64,000 nt of DNA from Phytophthora quininea (GCA_011947345.1 JAAVTG010000333.1:1-64000), one strand, 5' to 3'; counted from the stretch's first letter, positions 1-11,352 are shown. Notes: a model not told the origin generated them from the sequence alone. Numbers and translations: made by a program.

Positions 1-1
1 G

Positions 2-157
2 TCCTGCTCGTCGTCGTCGTCGTCCAAGTCGTGGGCCAGTGGGCCCAACATGTTCTGCCGCCGCAGCCTGGACGTGTCCTCGCCCATGCAAGTGCGCTTC
101 AATGACCTGGTCATCAACTCGGCCGTGTCTCGCTCGGGTAGTTACACGGGCTCGTGA
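2..157 (+). CDS. C-terminus of unknown protein (5' end outside window)
   Basis: The second forward frame is open from the window edge to a TGA at 155-157 and encodes about 51 residues. It begins with a serine run encoded by a TCG repeat and ends in a short serine/glycine-rich tail. Codons are GC-rich at third positions like neighbouring real genes, which favours a true 3' exon. No domain is recognisable in this short piece, so no function is proposed. Confidence 0.45.
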   Translation, partial: SCSSSSSSKSWASGPNMFCRRSLDVSSPMQVRFNDLVINSAVSRSGSYTGS

Positions 158-625
158 GCTGAGGAGACGATGCTTTGTTTCTATTTCCTCGGTCAAAACA
201 CACAAAAACATCTCAGCAACGACGCAGTAGCAGCGTCAACGTCCAGTCCAGCTCAAGAAGAAAAAAGCTCCGACATCCCCCGGCTGATAAAAACAAGCGT
301 CGCCACTCGACGCCGTGGGCATCTATCTATCCATCCCCCACCACGCCTGCAAAAGAAGCACAGCAACGACGGCCTCTCCAGTATTCCGATTATTTATTTT
401 GCTCATTTCTGCATGAGAGAAATATAAAACAAAAACAAACAACAACATTTGTAGAGGTGACATGCACCCGACCACCACCACGCAGTTTTCTTCCGTGTCC
501 ATTGACAACCAAAACCTCATGTATCGCCCAAAGATCAGAAGTGAAGCCGGTCGGTGCTCTTCTTCAAAGAGTCCCAAGACGATCTGCCAGCGACACACGC
601 CATGCTGGTCGTAGCCACCTTCAAT
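158..625. other. Intergenic, convergent 3' ends
   Basis: This stretch separates the plus-strand gene ending at 157 from the stop of the minus-strand PLAA gene. It holds A-rich runs (around 250-270 and 425-450) that could serve both 3' UTRs. Its open frames are short and mutually overlapping, and I see no gene in it. Confidence 0.5.
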
Positions 626-3376
626 CTAGCCGAGGAGCTGCTGAAGCTCTGCCAGGCATTCTTGCACTGCTGGGGATGAGACTTGACTGGCCTTTGCCGC
701 AACGAAGATGGAGATGTGGATCCCTGCCGCTTCCTTCGCCTGTGCATCGCCCACGAGAGCCTACAAGTGTTAACAACTAGACGGGTAAGAGATGCCATTG
801 CAATTGTGTGATGTGTAGCGAGCGTACCAACGTGCCGATGGCAACGAGCGATCGCAGGATCGTGTCATCTCCCAGCTCCTGGACGGTGTACGCGCCATTG
901 AGAAGGTCTGCAGCCAACGAGACCACCACAATCTGATCGTCTGCCGATAACGTGCCAGAGGAAGCGGCTTCCACGCGAGCAAAGCTGAGCATTCGCACGA
1001 GGAACATGGTTAGTCTCGACAACAGCAACACCAAAAAGCATACTCACTTGAGCAAGACCGTCGCGAGACTGAGCGCCACAAGTTTGTCGTGGAATGCCTG
1101 GAACGAAGGCAGTTTGCTCAGCACGTCGCTCTTGTGAGCCACGACAGCCTTCCGCGACGCATCAAGCAGGAACATGTTGGCGAGTACTCGCAGTGACAAC
1201 ATGCGGGTTGCCGAGGGAATCGCATCGTTTCCTCTTTGGGCCTGCTTGCAGTCCCAAGCTCAGCACCTGAGTGGCCAGAGCGTCTAGAGCAGCATCGCCC
1301 AGCGTGTTGGGGCCCTGTGGGTGTACCAGCACAAGCCGGAGTAGATCCAATGCCGGAAAAGCAAACTTGGCTGGCCACTTTTCAATTGCGCTCCTCAATG
1401 TGGTGATCTCTGCAGGAGCAAAGGTGCTCGAGTGGTAGAACGCTGTGTCCTGGACGGTGTGCACGATTTGCTCCAATGCAATCAACTGCGAGTCGACGAG
1501 TGCAGTCGGTTCCTAGCAAATTGAGAATCGTTCCAGAAGTTAAACTTCAGCCACGTTTACTGTCGAGCATCAACCACTTACCCCAGCGTCTTTCAATTTG
1601 TCGTTGAACTGGCGCAGCATGCTCATGAGCTTGGAGATTTTGGTGGTTTCGAAGGTGTTGAACCCCGACTACAAACAACACTCCCTGCAATTAGTGTCAC
1701 AAGTCAATTCAAAGAGCAGTTCCAACCACGTACCACTGGGAAGTACTTGTACTTAGGAGTGCTAGCAGCAGGCGCATCCGAAGTCGTGCCGGTGGAGGCA
1801 GCATTGACGTTGTCGTCGTTTCCTAATACAGGCGGGCGGTACTCGTTGGCACGTTGTGTGATGTAGTCTGCGATCTCTCGCAGATATGCCTGGTCGAGAG
1901 AGTGCTTATCGATGAATGCTTGGGCTACTGCGAACGGGTTCTGGCCCTGGTTGTAGCCGATCTCGAGCTTCTTCAAGCCGCCTGGCAACTCAATTTCTAC
2001 GGGGATCACCATATCGTACGCCTCGCCGTCGACAACTTCACCGCCGCCTGTGCCAGTCACCTCGCCGATCTAAAGCAGCGAGAATTGCTAGTTAATCTTT
2101 TACAAACACAACATCTCAAAAACAGTGGCAACGTACATCGATCCAGGTCCTTGAAGGGCCGCTCCACTGGCACGCCCACGCCTTCGTCCCGCGACGGAAC
2201 ATCTGAATCTGGCCGTCAGAGTTGCCATTGACGCTAGCACGTTGGTCATAATCAGGCAGAGACTCGATCTCAACGCCGCTTGGGCCACGCTGCCTAGAAA
2301 TTCGAGCTTCTTCCACAGCAGCCTGAAAAGCCGCCACTGCATCCGGATCTGCACGAGTGGCATCGTGTGTGAATACACGCACAACTTTGTCTTCGCATCC
2401 TGTCGCGAAGTCGCCGTTGGGTAGTGCAGCGACGCACCAGAGACCGCCGGGATGCTCCACCGTCTGCACCAACGCCCCATCGCGTGACCACACGCGCGCC
2501 GTGCAGTCTTCACTCGCCGACACCAAGAACCCATTGCTCAGGACAGCGACACCAAGCACGAACCCAGGCTTCCCCTCTGCATTCAGTGGGTGCTCCATAC
2601 TCGCCACTACTGTGCCATCCAGCGTTCGCAGTTTAATCGACCCGTCATTCGAGCAGCTCGCGAAGCCAATGTCCGGCACGAGTGCCAACTGGCGGATGGG
2701 GCCTTGGTGGTCTGTCAGCGTCTTGGTCAGCGCGTAGATCTCTTTTTCCCAGAAGCGCAGCTTGAAGTCCGCCACAGTATTGCCAACCTGCTGCCCTGTA
2801 GACCCCGTGACCAAACTCCCATCAGGGAGCCCCAGCACGCAGACGCCGTTCTCGTGTCCAGGCAAAACATGCAGACACTGCTGCGTTGCCAGGTCCCAGA
2901 CTCTGGCGGTGCCGTCCCAGCTGCCGGACAGCAACAACTTGCCGTCTGCAGAGGTAGACAGTGAGATGACGCCACCCTCGTGGCCCTGCAGCAGCCCCGT
3001 GCGTTGTCCCTGAGCGTCAAAGAGTCTGATGCGCTTGTCCATACTCCCAGTAGCGAAGCCTCCACCGAGAGTGCCACACTGGCCGTGACCCAGTGCTCGT
3101 GGTCGAAGATTGTGGCACTTTCCATGGGAGTGAAGGCCCGAGCGGAGAGCTGGCGTCGCGAAGCCACACGCGAGCCACAGAGTCCATGGCGCCGGTCACG
3201 AGCAAGTCGCTGGCTAAGGAGGCGATGCATCGGACCTACAGAGGTAGATACGCCACAGGAGTTGCATGAGCAGACAGACGAGATGGAGAGGAAGAAGAGG
3301 AGGCCAACGAGAGAGCGATACGTACAGCGCCCTCGTGCCCACGCAGCTCGCAGTTGACGTCATAAGTTGTGCCCAT
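626..3376 (-). CDS. PLAA: Phospholipase A2-activating protein homologue (PLAA/Ufd3/Doa1: WD40-PFU-PUL)
   Basis: This is a ubiquitin-binding Cdc48/p97 adaptor of the PLAA/Ufd3 family. Seven exons read well on the minus strand: 3376-3326, 3235-2137, 2069-1734, 1668-1582, 1512-1048, 984-828 and 760-626, with GT-AG introns of 63-90 nt. The first exon encodes a short lead into WD repeat 1 (…ELRGHEGA). WD40 repeats fill the second exon. The third exon is the PFU ubiquitin-binding domain (…IPVEIELPGG…NPFAVAQAF). The remainder is the PUL armadillo domain, ending in a conserved block (AIGTL-A…) that matches the animal protein tail. Four single-base losses interrupt the frame, near 3137, 3071, 1235 and 1215. 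All are one base short and reading continues in the expected domain afterwards, so I read them as sequence errors. Domain identity is secure; exact exon ends are inferred from splice signals. Confidence 0.88.
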
Positions 3377-3473
3377 TTTGCCAGGGAAGATACTTCGGAA
3401 ACTGAGACTGTGAAAAAGGAGTTATGCTTATTCACAGGTTTGTTTCGACAAGTTGAAGTTGACGTAGTTGCCT

Positions 3474-3601
3474 TTAGGCGGCTTCGATGCTGTCGCCCGA
3501 GTCGCAGCCCTTGAGATGCAGCAGCTTATTGTTGACGTTGCCGAAGGCCAGACAGAAGCCCGCGTGCTTGACCAACTGGTTGGCGGCGTCGTAGCTCCGC
3601 T
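3474..3601 (-). pseudogene. 3' remnant of a GH17-lectin gene (ricin-type lectin end)
   Basis: A short minus-strand frame ending at TAA 3474-3476 encodes about 42 residues of a ricin-B-type beta-trefoil repeat (…HAGFCLAF…KLLHLKGCDSG…). This resembles the last lectin repeat of the GH17 gene directly upstream on the same strand. An in-frame stop at 3600 closes it and no catalytic domain precedes it. It is best read as a decayed tandem duplicate; no function is expected. Confidence 0.6.
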
Positions 3602-3901
3602 TCTAGTTGAGATCTGGTTAAGATCACTTCCGATCGAGATCATCAGCCTGTCCCAAAAGCGATGGCGATCAAACACGAACGCATTGACTTCGCCAACAAT
3701 GGGGCTGGTTCTAATCCGCTAGACTGCTCGGCTGGATATTTCTCAAAGTTGTACGCATCGTTGTTTGTTGCTAACAGCAAAACTTCAACGCAACGCTAAC
3801 GACGATCTTACAGCATGAGCATGCGCTGGAAACCATTAAGTTCGTACAATTCAAGCTTACAATCAGTCTCAGGCTAAGCATTTTTCCGACGTCGAAGCGC
3901 C

Positions 3902-5230
3902 TTAGATGTTGGCCGGGTCAAGAACGCTCCATTGCTGGTTTGGGTTGTTCGGCGAGCACCCGTAAAGCTGCAGCTTGTTGTTCTGCGCAGGGTCCTGGTC
4001 AAGGCAGAAGCCCTGGTGCGTTGCGTGCTTCAGCTTTCCGGTATCGATCTCAAACGTCCACTTCTGGTTGGCCTCGTTATCCATGCAGCGGTACACGTGA
4101 ACGATGCCGCCATCCCAAGCCTGGTAGGCGTCCAGACAGCGGTCGCTGCTCTTGGAGCGAACCTGCTGAGTCGCCGAGTCGAAGAACCAAACCTGCTGCT
4201 CCTGCACGAGCCAGTCGTTCGACTTGGCCGACATGTAGACCTCGCCTCCATTCTCCGACAGCATCAAATTAGTGCCAGCGTTCCGGATCGCACGAGGGTC
4301 TTTCCAACCGATGGTGAGACCCTGGAAGTTGCTCTTCATGGTGTCGTCCTCCTGGAACACGCCGAAGTCCGCCTCCACTTCCTTGCCGCCGTTCGACACG
4401 CGCCACTTGGAGTCGAACGCGACGTACCAGTAGTAGTCGAAGTTGTGCGAGCGAGCCATCTGGAAGAAGTCCGAGAAGAACTTGGCCTGGTTCTCGGGAG
4501 ACGCCACGCTGGCCGCAGGGTCCGAGCCGCCCGAGCTCCAGCCCACCTCGGAGATGACGATCTTCTTGTTCTTCTGGGCAGCGACCACACGGAGGTTCTT
4601 GAGCCGGTCGAGCGTGACGGCGGCGCCCTCGTTAACGTCCGATCGCTCCCAAAAGGAGAACTGGTTGACGGAGATGTAGTCGACGGCGTCGATGAGCTGC
4701 TGATTAGCGTAGTAGACGTCGATCACATCGGCGATGGTCACAGGAGTTTGCAGACCACGACTGCGAATGTAGTCGCGGATCTCGTTGAGGTAGCTGATGG
4801 CCGTGTCTGCTGAAATCTCCTCACGATAGATGGTCTCACTTCCGACGTGAAGTCCGATGACATTGCTGTCGACAAGTCCACTGTCGATAAGTCCCGCAAG
4901 CTTGTTCTTCTCCTGCAGCAGGTAGTCGTGGCTGTTGGTCGTCCAGATACCCAAATGCACCTGGAGACCAGCGCTCTTGGCAGCGGGGAGTACGAGAGTA
5001 CCTTGGTCGCAGTCTACAAGCGAGTAGATGCGGACCTTGTCGGTGACGCCCTTGAGCGCGAGCATGTCCTTCTGCACCTCCGAAGCAGACTTGCACTTTT
5101 GGTTGTCGGGAGCCCAGTCCGGTCCCTTCCGAGAGTTGTAGTTGACACCGGGCATCTTGACGTTGAGAGCGTCGGTACCCGACAGCAGCAGCACGGCCGA
5201 AGCCAAAACGGTGGGGAAGAAGAGCTTCAT
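3902..5230 (-). CDS. Secreted GH17 beta-1,3-glucanase with C-terminal ricin-type lectin domain (copy 1, intact)
   Basis: The gene encodes 442 residues in a single exon. An N-terminal signal peptide of about 21 residues (hydrophobic core LASAVLLLSG) precedes a glycoside hydrolase family 17 domain. The probable acid/base Glu is near residue 132 (HVGSE) and the nucleophile Glu near 228 (ISEVGWSSGG). Residues from about 330 to the end form a ricin-B beta-trefoil lectin (repeated QxW-like motifs, RCLDAYQ, GFCLDQD, NQQWS). It is likely secreted to hydrolyse beta-1,3-glucan in the oomycete's own wall or host callose; the lectin probably targets it to polysaccharide. It has two close paralogues in this window at 36657 and 43877. 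It is the only copy without frameshifts and differs from them at many codons, so it is an older duplicate. Confidence 0.9.
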   Translation of the reverse strand: MKLFFPTVLASAVLLLSGTDALNVKMPGVNYNSRKGPDWAPDNQKCKSASEVQKDMLALKGVTDKVRIYSLVDCDQGTLVLPAAKSAGLQVHLGIWTTNSHDYLLQEKNKLAGLIDSGLVDSNVIGLHVGSETIYREEISADTAISYLNEIRDYIRSRGLQTPVTIADVIDVYYANQQLIDAVDYISVNQFSFWERSDVNEGAAVTLDRLKNLRVVAAQKNKKIVISEVGWSSGGSDPAASVASPENQAKFFSDFFQMARSHNFDYYWYVAFDSKWRVSNGGKEVEADFGVFQEDDTMKSNFQGLTIGWKDPRAIRNAGTNLMLSENGGEVYMSAKSNDWLVQEQQVWFFDSATQQVRSKSSDRCLDAYQAWDGGIVHVYRCMDNEANQKWTFEIDTGKLKHATHQGFCLDQDPAQNNKLQLYGCSPNNPNQQWSVLDPANI

Positions 5231-5303
5231 TTTGGAGCGGCCTTGAAACTTGTACTAGCGCTGCTAGTGTATCTGTAGGGGATTCTCCTTGTTGCTAGAC
5301 AGG

Positions 5304-5316
5304 AAAATGTGGAATG
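5304..5316 (-). promoter_or_regulatory. Oomycete initiator-like element of GH17 copy 1
   Basis: On the minus strand this reads CATTCCACATTTT, a full match to the CATTYYNCAWTTT part of the oomycete core promoter. It lies about 75-85 bp upstream of the GH17 start codon. The match is seen directly; function is inferred. Confidence 0.6.
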
Positions 5317-6103
5317 CCAGCACCGAAAGTCCATCCAATGACAATGCCAAGGCGTCTGCACAGCCTCCGGAAGCTCCGCACAGATAGGCATGGTGGCGTG
5401 AGTGTGCCGTTCTGTATGTCTGCTGTCGAACAGAAAACGGCTCGATTCAGCCTGTTTCAGTATGCTGAACTAGTCAGCAGGGCGTTACAACAGCAATCGC
5501 GTGCAAAATATACTAAATGAAGTTATTTAACAGCACAACGAATTGAAACGGGTTATTGCTCTTCGCTGTGACGCGGAAGGCAGCAGAGTGCGATACGCCT
5601 CCACAACGCTAAGAACTCGTGGTTGTGCTCTTGTCAGGAGCTGCCTTCATGCTGTTTGTACCCCGTGATCGAAAAATAATGGTTCTCCCCAGCAGACTGG
5701 GGACTGGGCCCCAGTGTCTTCCCAGCCGTGAGGCTCAGCAGTGAGACAGTTAAAAATGCTAACCGCTCTACAGCAGAGCCATCGCTGTCGTGTGTCCCGC
5801 GGCAAGTCTTAGTTCGAGAGTCTCAACGCTGCGTGCAATGCGCGACGAGATCGAGCGTCAATTTGTGATTGTATTCATCTCAACCTGCTACGAATATGTG
5901 CCCAAGATCGACAAGGCTGGAAAGACCTCACCGACGGGCTATTAGCGCACGCGCCGATAGACGGACTCCGCTTGAGAGGAGAGAATACATAGTAGACGAG
6001 AGAATACCCGACGCATGCGGTAGTTGAGCGACTTTAGTGGCGAGACGGCTCCCGAAACGCGTTCATAATACAATACAATATTCATCTCGATTGTAGCCAT
6101 CCA

Positions 6104-6124
6104 ATCCGATCCGATCCGATCCGA
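6104..6124. repeat. ATCCG pentamer tandem repeat
   Basis: About four direct copies of a 5-bp unit (GATCC/ATCCG) lie immediately before the methyltransferase start codon at 6132. The repeat would fall in the 5' UTR or at the transcription start. Length variation between strains is plausible. Confidence 0.6.
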
Positions 6125-6131
6125 CGCGTCA

Positions 6132-7384
6132 ATGGAGCAGCAGCAGCCCCTGGAGAGCGCGATGGAGGACACGGAGGCGTGGCGCAAGCCCAGCAGCCAA
6201 GTCGCGGCCTCTGAACCTCCAGCCAAAGACGCCAATGACGCAGCGGACGAGGATAATCCGTTCTCGCAGTACTACGGCATGCTACTGCACCAGCAGAACA
6301 TGCTGCAGGACCACGTCCGCACCAGCACGTACGAGCGCGCCATGCTGGCCAACCCGAGCGACTTCCGCGACAAGGTGGTGCTGGACGTGGGCACCGGTTC
6401 GGGCATCCTGGCCTTCTTCGCCGTCAAGGCCGGCGCCCGCAAGGTCTACGCGGTGGAGCTGAGCAACATGGCCGAGTGCGCGCGGGAGCTGGTAGCGGCC
6501 AACGGCCTGAGCGACCGCATCACCGTGATCCAAGGCAAGATGGAGGAAGTGCAGCTGCCCGAGCAGGTGGATACGGTGGTGTCCGAGCCCATGGGCTTCT
6601 TCCTCGTGCACGAGCGCATGCTCGAGACATTCGTCAGCGCCGGCAACAAGTGGCGCCGACCGACGCCCGGCTTCAAGATGTTCCCATCCACGGGCACTAT
6701 GTTCATGGCACCGTTCTCGGACGACAGTATTTATCGCGAGCAGATGGCCAAGGTGGCTTTTTGGCAGCAGCAGGACTTCTACGGCGTCAACCTGTCGAGT
6801 CTGAGAGCGAGAGCCATCGAGAACCACTTCTCGCAGCCAGTGGTCGGCTATTTCCCGCCCGAGATTTTGCTGAGCTCGCATCCGGCCGAGCATGTGCTGG
6901 ATTTTGCAGAGGTGACCAAACAGCAGCTCGACGAGTTCGACTTCCCGTTCCACTTTGTGGTGGAGCGCACGGTCATCATGCACGGACTGGGGTGTTGGTT
7001 TACAGTCGACTTCTTGGGCACCGACGCGCGGGTGGTGCTCAGTACGGCGCCACACGACCCTGGAACACACTGGTACCAGTGCCGTCTCTTGCTCTCCACC
7101 CCCATTGCTGTCAACGCTTCCCAGAGCGTCAGCGGCAATCTCCACTTTGTGGCCAACAAGAAATTCAGTTACGATATCGACCTGGAAGGTGAGCAAGTTG
7201 GCTTCTCTTTCTGTCCGGTGACTAACTTTTCGCTGTTTTGTCAGTTCGTCTGGACGGCACCTCCATCGTGTCGCGGAACCACGTTCGTTTGCACGATCAA
7301 ATGTATCACTATTTGTACTCCGCTGGATCGGCCTCGACTGGAGCGACGGCCGAGGCAACACAGGCGCAGCCAATGTCATATTGA
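6132..7384 (+). CDS. Protein arginine methyltransferase, CARM1/PRMT4-like
   Basis: Two exons, 6132-7188 and 7245-7384, are joined over a 56-nt GTGAGC…TCAG intron, giving about 398 residues ending in …QPMSY. The SAM-binding motif I is VLDVGTGSGIL and the double-E loop includes SEPMGFFLVHERM, a variant of the PRMT SExMG signature; YYGML and the C-terminal beta-barrel follow. Overall order matches class I PRMTs, closest to CARM1/PRMT4 by the HQQNMLQDHVRTSTYERA region. It probably methylates histone or RNA-binding protein arginines in the nucleus. A Gln/Ala/Pro-rich N-terminal tail of about 50 residues is variable. The large antisense frame across this gene is a shadow. Confidence 0.9.
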
Positions 7385-7511
7385 GTAGGGATCGTAGTAG
7401 AGATTGCGGCTAATACAGTCCCCCAGCACACTTGAAACACAACTCGATCTGAGGTCGCAAGATATTAAATAAATACCAACCTCACGCAATATACAATAGC
7501 TGCCAGACGTC

Positions 7512-9037
7512 TTAGACGTTCATGATGTGCTCGATGGCCTTCCTCACACAGGGGTCGAAGGCCGTATTTGTGGGAGTGGAGGCTTGCTGCTTTTGGGACC
7601 CATGGCCGTTCATCATTTTCTCTGCGCACACTTCCATGTCAGGCACAACCTCGGTGGGAGGGATCCCCACGCCTTCGTACAGCACGTCGTCAGCACTGAA
7701 GCAGCGCTGGTGCGGGATGTCGATTGTCCAGTAGTTCGGCAAGCGCAGCTGCTTGGTGGCCGACAAGTTGCCGGCAGTCGTAGAGCCAATACGACACGTA
7801 TCCGGACGCTTCATCAAGGACAGGCACAGCAGCTCCGCGGTCCTGTCAACACACATGACTTAGCTCGTTGTCAAATACCCCACACAGCGTAACCCAATCA
7901 AAGCGCTTACCCGCGAGTGTATTGGCTCTGAAGCACTGCCAATGGGCCACGAAAGCGCGTGCATCTTGAAGTGTATGGGATGTAGTATTTCTTCCTCTTG
8001 GAGAATCGCGGCGTCGCTCCGGGCAGCTTCTCGTCCGTCGAAAATGCAAGCGCCTTGTTATCATTAGCAAAGAAAGACGCCACTGTCAGTGCTGCAACAT
8101 GCGAGCCGCCACCTTGGTTGAAGCGCAGGTCCAGAATGAGTCCGTCGACCTCCCCCAGTCCCTGTAGGATTGCCTCGAGCGACCAGCGCATCGACTCCAA
8201 GTCGTAGATCTCCGGTACCGGAACGGAGTTCCCTGCTAGTGCCGTCGCTCCTGCTTTTCCATTCACTTCCAGTAGCGTCTGGGCTACCTTACTGCCCGTT
8301 GGTCCTCTCGTCCACGAAGGCATGAGAGTGTCCACTCTCGGCAGTGGGAACTCCACAAAGCCCTGCATGGCTGTCAAACAGACGTAGCCGATCCGCCAGC
8401 CAGGACACGTCTCCGCGTTCAAGATACCACATACTAGTCGTTCGTTGGCAATTCTCCTACCTCCTTGAGACAGGTGGTGACTCTCCAGCAGCGCCAGCGT
8501 CTTGAGCTGGAAGGTGGCGGCTTGCTGCGTTGGCAGTTTGCGGCCTCTGACAGTCAACGTCCTGGCGGTCGCTGCCGCTCCTGCTGCTCTGGAGACCGCC
8601 AGCGACGCGTCGTCGCACAGAGAAACGCTTTCCTGCAGTGCGATCCACAGATCGTCGTCGCTCGTGCCCTGCTGGATGGCGTCTCCGAAGAGCTGACGCA
8701 CCAGCTGCCAGTCCACTTGGCGGGGCTCCAAGAAGGCGTAGTGGTCCTGCACAGCGCGCCAAAAGCTGCGGAAGGTCAGTTTAGGGTCTCTCGAGTACGT
8801 CACGCGCGCGAACACGGCCCGTAGGACCTCCAGGAAGAGCCGCAGCAGGATCCCGTGCAGCGTCATGAGCACCACCAGCGCGCCGCCCAACACGGGCACG
8901 TGGCGCCGCAGGAAGGATACGGGCAGGATGGCCAGCGCCTCGTATAGCTCCAGCGGCCGCAGGATCAGCAGCTGCAGCAGCGCGTCGGGCACCAGCAGCC
9001 AGTCCAGGCGCGGCAGCAGCGTCCACGGCTTGAGCAT
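7512..9037 (-). CDS. Membrane-anchored S41-family (C-terminal processing/TSP-like) serine protease
   Basis: Two exons, 9037-7911 and 7842-7512, join in frame over a 68-nt intron. The first 80 residues contain hydrophobic segments (LLQLLILRPLELYEALAI; GGALVVLMTLHGILLRLFL) that suggest a membrane anchor. The core has the S41 landmarks: a D-L-R-x-N-x-G-G segment (DLRFNQGGG) and, in the second exon, the Ser-containing IGSTTAGN turn expected to supply the nucleophile. The C-terminus carries a G-I-P-P-x-x-x-x-x-D block (GVGIPPTEVVPD) typical of tricorn/CPP-like S41 enzymes. Substrate is unknown. The frame is intact, and the ATG at 9037 is chosen because it precedes the anchor. Confidence 0.82.
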
Positions 9038-9181
9038 GGCCTCCGGTAAGAAAACACTTGCGGAATGTATACGCAGATCTCATGGAAGAAACTGTAGCCA
9101 TTCTGAACGAGAACGATGACGCATGCTGACGCGAATGTTGTGTGGACCTACATAAAGGCAACTTCAACATTTGCTTTTGTC

Positions 9182-9963
9182 CTAGACGTACGTGATGGTG
9201 CTGGGCGAGTAGTTGCAGAGCAAGCCTGAAGGACCGGCGCCTTCCTCGTCTGGCTCGCCTCCCCAAGCTTGCCCTGGCCCCAGGCGCACACAGCCACCTT
9301 CTTGCCCTTGATCTTGACATTTTCGAGCGTGGCCTGATCGCCCCAGTTCTTGTTGACCGTGGCGATGCTCACGCGGCCGTTGACAGCGTACACGTTCTTG
9401 ATGATCACCTTGCGCGCCTGGCCACATGTGCCGCACGAGCGGTAGAGCTTGCCAAAGTCCTGCACGTAGAAGCCCTCGATGCTGACGGTGCCCAGGCCGT
9501 TGTGCTGCACTACCTTGTCGGTGGCTGAGCGCGCGCCGCCGATCACCTTGGAGATGCTGCCGGCCGAGCCTCCCTTGATGCTCAGCGCGTCCTCGCACAC
9601 GTCGTCCCACCACACGTTCTGGATCGTGCAGCCGCTCTGCTCGCAGTGCACGCCGTCCATTTGGTTCTTGCCGATGATCACGTTCTTGAGGGTGCCACCG
9701 GCCTCCACGATGAAGACCGACGTCTCCCATCCGGACTCCGTTTGGCCAGCACACGAGATGTCAGAGCGCTGGAACGTCTTCATGCCGCCGTCGAATACCT
9801 CGCCCTTCTTGACTCGGCGCGGCTCGTTGAAGAACTCGTTGCCCTTGCTAGAGGGCCACGCGCCAGTCGGCATAGCGGCGGCCTCGGCTCGCATGGAGGC
9901 AGCAGAGGCGACGGATGTAAACGCAACGAGCGTGGCAGCGACGACGACGAAGCAGTTGACCAT
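9182..9963 (-). CDS. Secreted pectate lyase, PL3 family
   Basis: The start at 9963 gives a clear signal peptide (VVVAATLVAFTSVASAAS). The mature domain has the PL3 pattern: GGTLKNVIIG, DGVHC, CTIQNVWWDDVCEDALS, and repeated beta-helix turns (VIIKNVYAVNG, ATLENVKIKGKKVAVC). It would cleave de-esterified pectin in plant cell walls. The frame shifts by one missing base near 9268; the expected Cys-containing end (…GPSGLLC…STITYV) follows in the new frame to TAG 9182-9184, so the disruption is probably a sequence error. An initiator-like sequence (CATTAATCAATTT on the minus strand, 9996-10008) precedes the start. Confidence 0.85.
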
Positions 9964-10450
9964 GGCTGGGAGTACGTGAAGTGGACGCCGCTCGCAAATT
10001 GATTAATGACCCTGGAGGTACTAGTAAGTGAGTGCTGAATAGCGTTACATTGACCACCGCGGATGTGTTTCCGGTTCGTTGAGCGCCATCGTCTGGTTGC
10101 CGATGAGCTCGTAAGTTGTTTATTAGAGACGGAGATCGCACTCACAGCAGGCCAGCAGGAGATGACAAACAAATGATAGCGAGCGGAGCAAACGTGGCAA
10201 ATCCTGTCGTTGCCATCAGTCCCGTTCTAGGGCTCCTCCGCATTGTCAGATGCTGCCGTCGCAAAGGCATCCAAAGTGACTTGTGCTCGTGTTCTGATCG
10301 ACAATGCGGTTTAAAATAATAGTTACTCGCCAGTCGGCGCGGCCATGCTCTTTCGTCCTCGCGCAACCACGCGACGGTCGAGCTCCCATCGCTGCAAGGA
10401 GACACCTGTCGGACTACTTCCGACAGACCCGATGTTTTTGCTAGTAGCAA
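9964..10450. other. Intergenic upstream of pectate lyase
   Basis: This is probably the promoter region of the pectate lyase. It contains an initiator-like motif at 9996-10008 (minus strand). I see no supportable gene. Confidence 0.4.
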
Positions 10451-11152
10451 TTAATTTTTGCAGTGGTCGAAAGAAGATACCCGCCAGACGTTTGCTCGGG
10501 AGCAACATGCTGCTCTTGCTTGATGGGGCTGTATTTGTTGCGGTAAGTGCTTGCAAAGTGTTTGCCACTGCAGTAAACAGCAAGACCATTCTCTCTGCTG
10601 CCGGGGCAGATGGAAACCCCGCAGGCAATGGTGCACATCGTTGCCAGGTCGCAGAGTTCGGCCGACCAACTGCTGGTCGACTGCCAGCAAGTTGAAGTTG
10701 GTATCATACTGGTTTGCCATTGGTCCAATCTGGTCCGACCCACATAACCAGCGTAGAGCGCCCCACACCAGACAAGATCGCCCCTGTCCGCTTACTGTGC
10801 AGCGCATGCGACGACACAGGATGGATGGATGCCAGGGGAGCGAACGGACTTGAATTGGGATGCCAAATGGGGCCATTAGAGCGGTGATATAGGTCTTCTC
10901 GTTGGAGGAAGTTGCACAATTGTACACGAAGATGCGGCTGGTTCTCGATGCGTCGGAGATCCCTTCTCTGCGTGGATATTGGAAGAAGTTCTCGGCACAC
11001 CAACAAGTGAGTCTAGGTACCAGACACACAGCACACTCAGTCCACGCTGCACTATCCCTTGGTCGTCCGGGGCGCCCCGTGAAAATCTCCAAACCCGAAG
11101 ACATATTCATCCTCGAAATCTGTTTGAAATCAATCCACCCGTTGTCGTGCAA
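10451..11152 (-). other. Unresolved open frame, possibly decayed gene
   Basis: A 233-residue frame is open here, but other frames on the same strand look equally protein-like in parts (a Cys-rich stretch around 10560-10640, a basic Ser/Pro-rich end around 10330-10450). No domain is recognisable. The position, just outside the rearranged left arm of the inverted repeat, suggests decayed or shuffled sequence. No function is proposed. Confidence 0.2.
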
Positions 11153-11179
11153 GATGTGTGCTCAGCGACTCCAAATCGT

Positions 11180-11352
11180 AGGCCTCGTACCATGTCAGCG
11201 AGCCGTTCTCCACCGACGCGAACAATTCCACGTACGGAGACTCCGGGCAGTCCAAACGTAATATACTACGAGACCAAGTTGCCGTTGGCGTCTCCCATAA
11301 GCAGCTCCGTGTTGACGGACGCGTCGGCACTGATAACACGTCAGCATCACTT
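11180..11352 (-). pseudogene. Inverted internal fragment of tungstate/molybdate-binding protein gene
   Basis: This stretch matches 16865-17056 in the same plus orientation. It encodes, on the minus strand, part of the middle of the substrate-binding protein (around the ENGSLxWYEA and LISWY segments), with several substitutions and a deletion of about 25 bp. The rest of this gene copy (11518-12070) is on the plus strand, so the piece has been flipped relative to its own gene. Confidence 0.7.

Larger units (their letters stand above)
5231..6131. other. Intergenic between divergent GH17 and PRMT genes
   Basis: About 900 bp with no convincing gene. It must hold promoters for the minus-strand GH17 gene (initiator-like element at 5304-5316) and the plus-strand methyltransferase. 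Short frames here are interrupted and lack conserved features. Confidence 0.5.

Noticed and set aside
3932..4813. 293-residue plus-strand frame across GH17 copy 1
   Set aside because: Similar frames appear antisense to copies 2 and 3 (36649 and 44631), as expected for a shadow of the same gene family.
5800..5830. Possible tRNA T-loop-like sequence (AGTTCGAGAGTCT)
   Set aside because: No matching acceptor, D-arm or anticodon stem could be found around it by eye.
6282..7379. 365-residue minus-strand frame across the arginine methyltransferase
   Set aside because: It mirrors the GC-rich codon pattern of the PRMT on the other strand, has no domain, and the sense gene is unmistakable.
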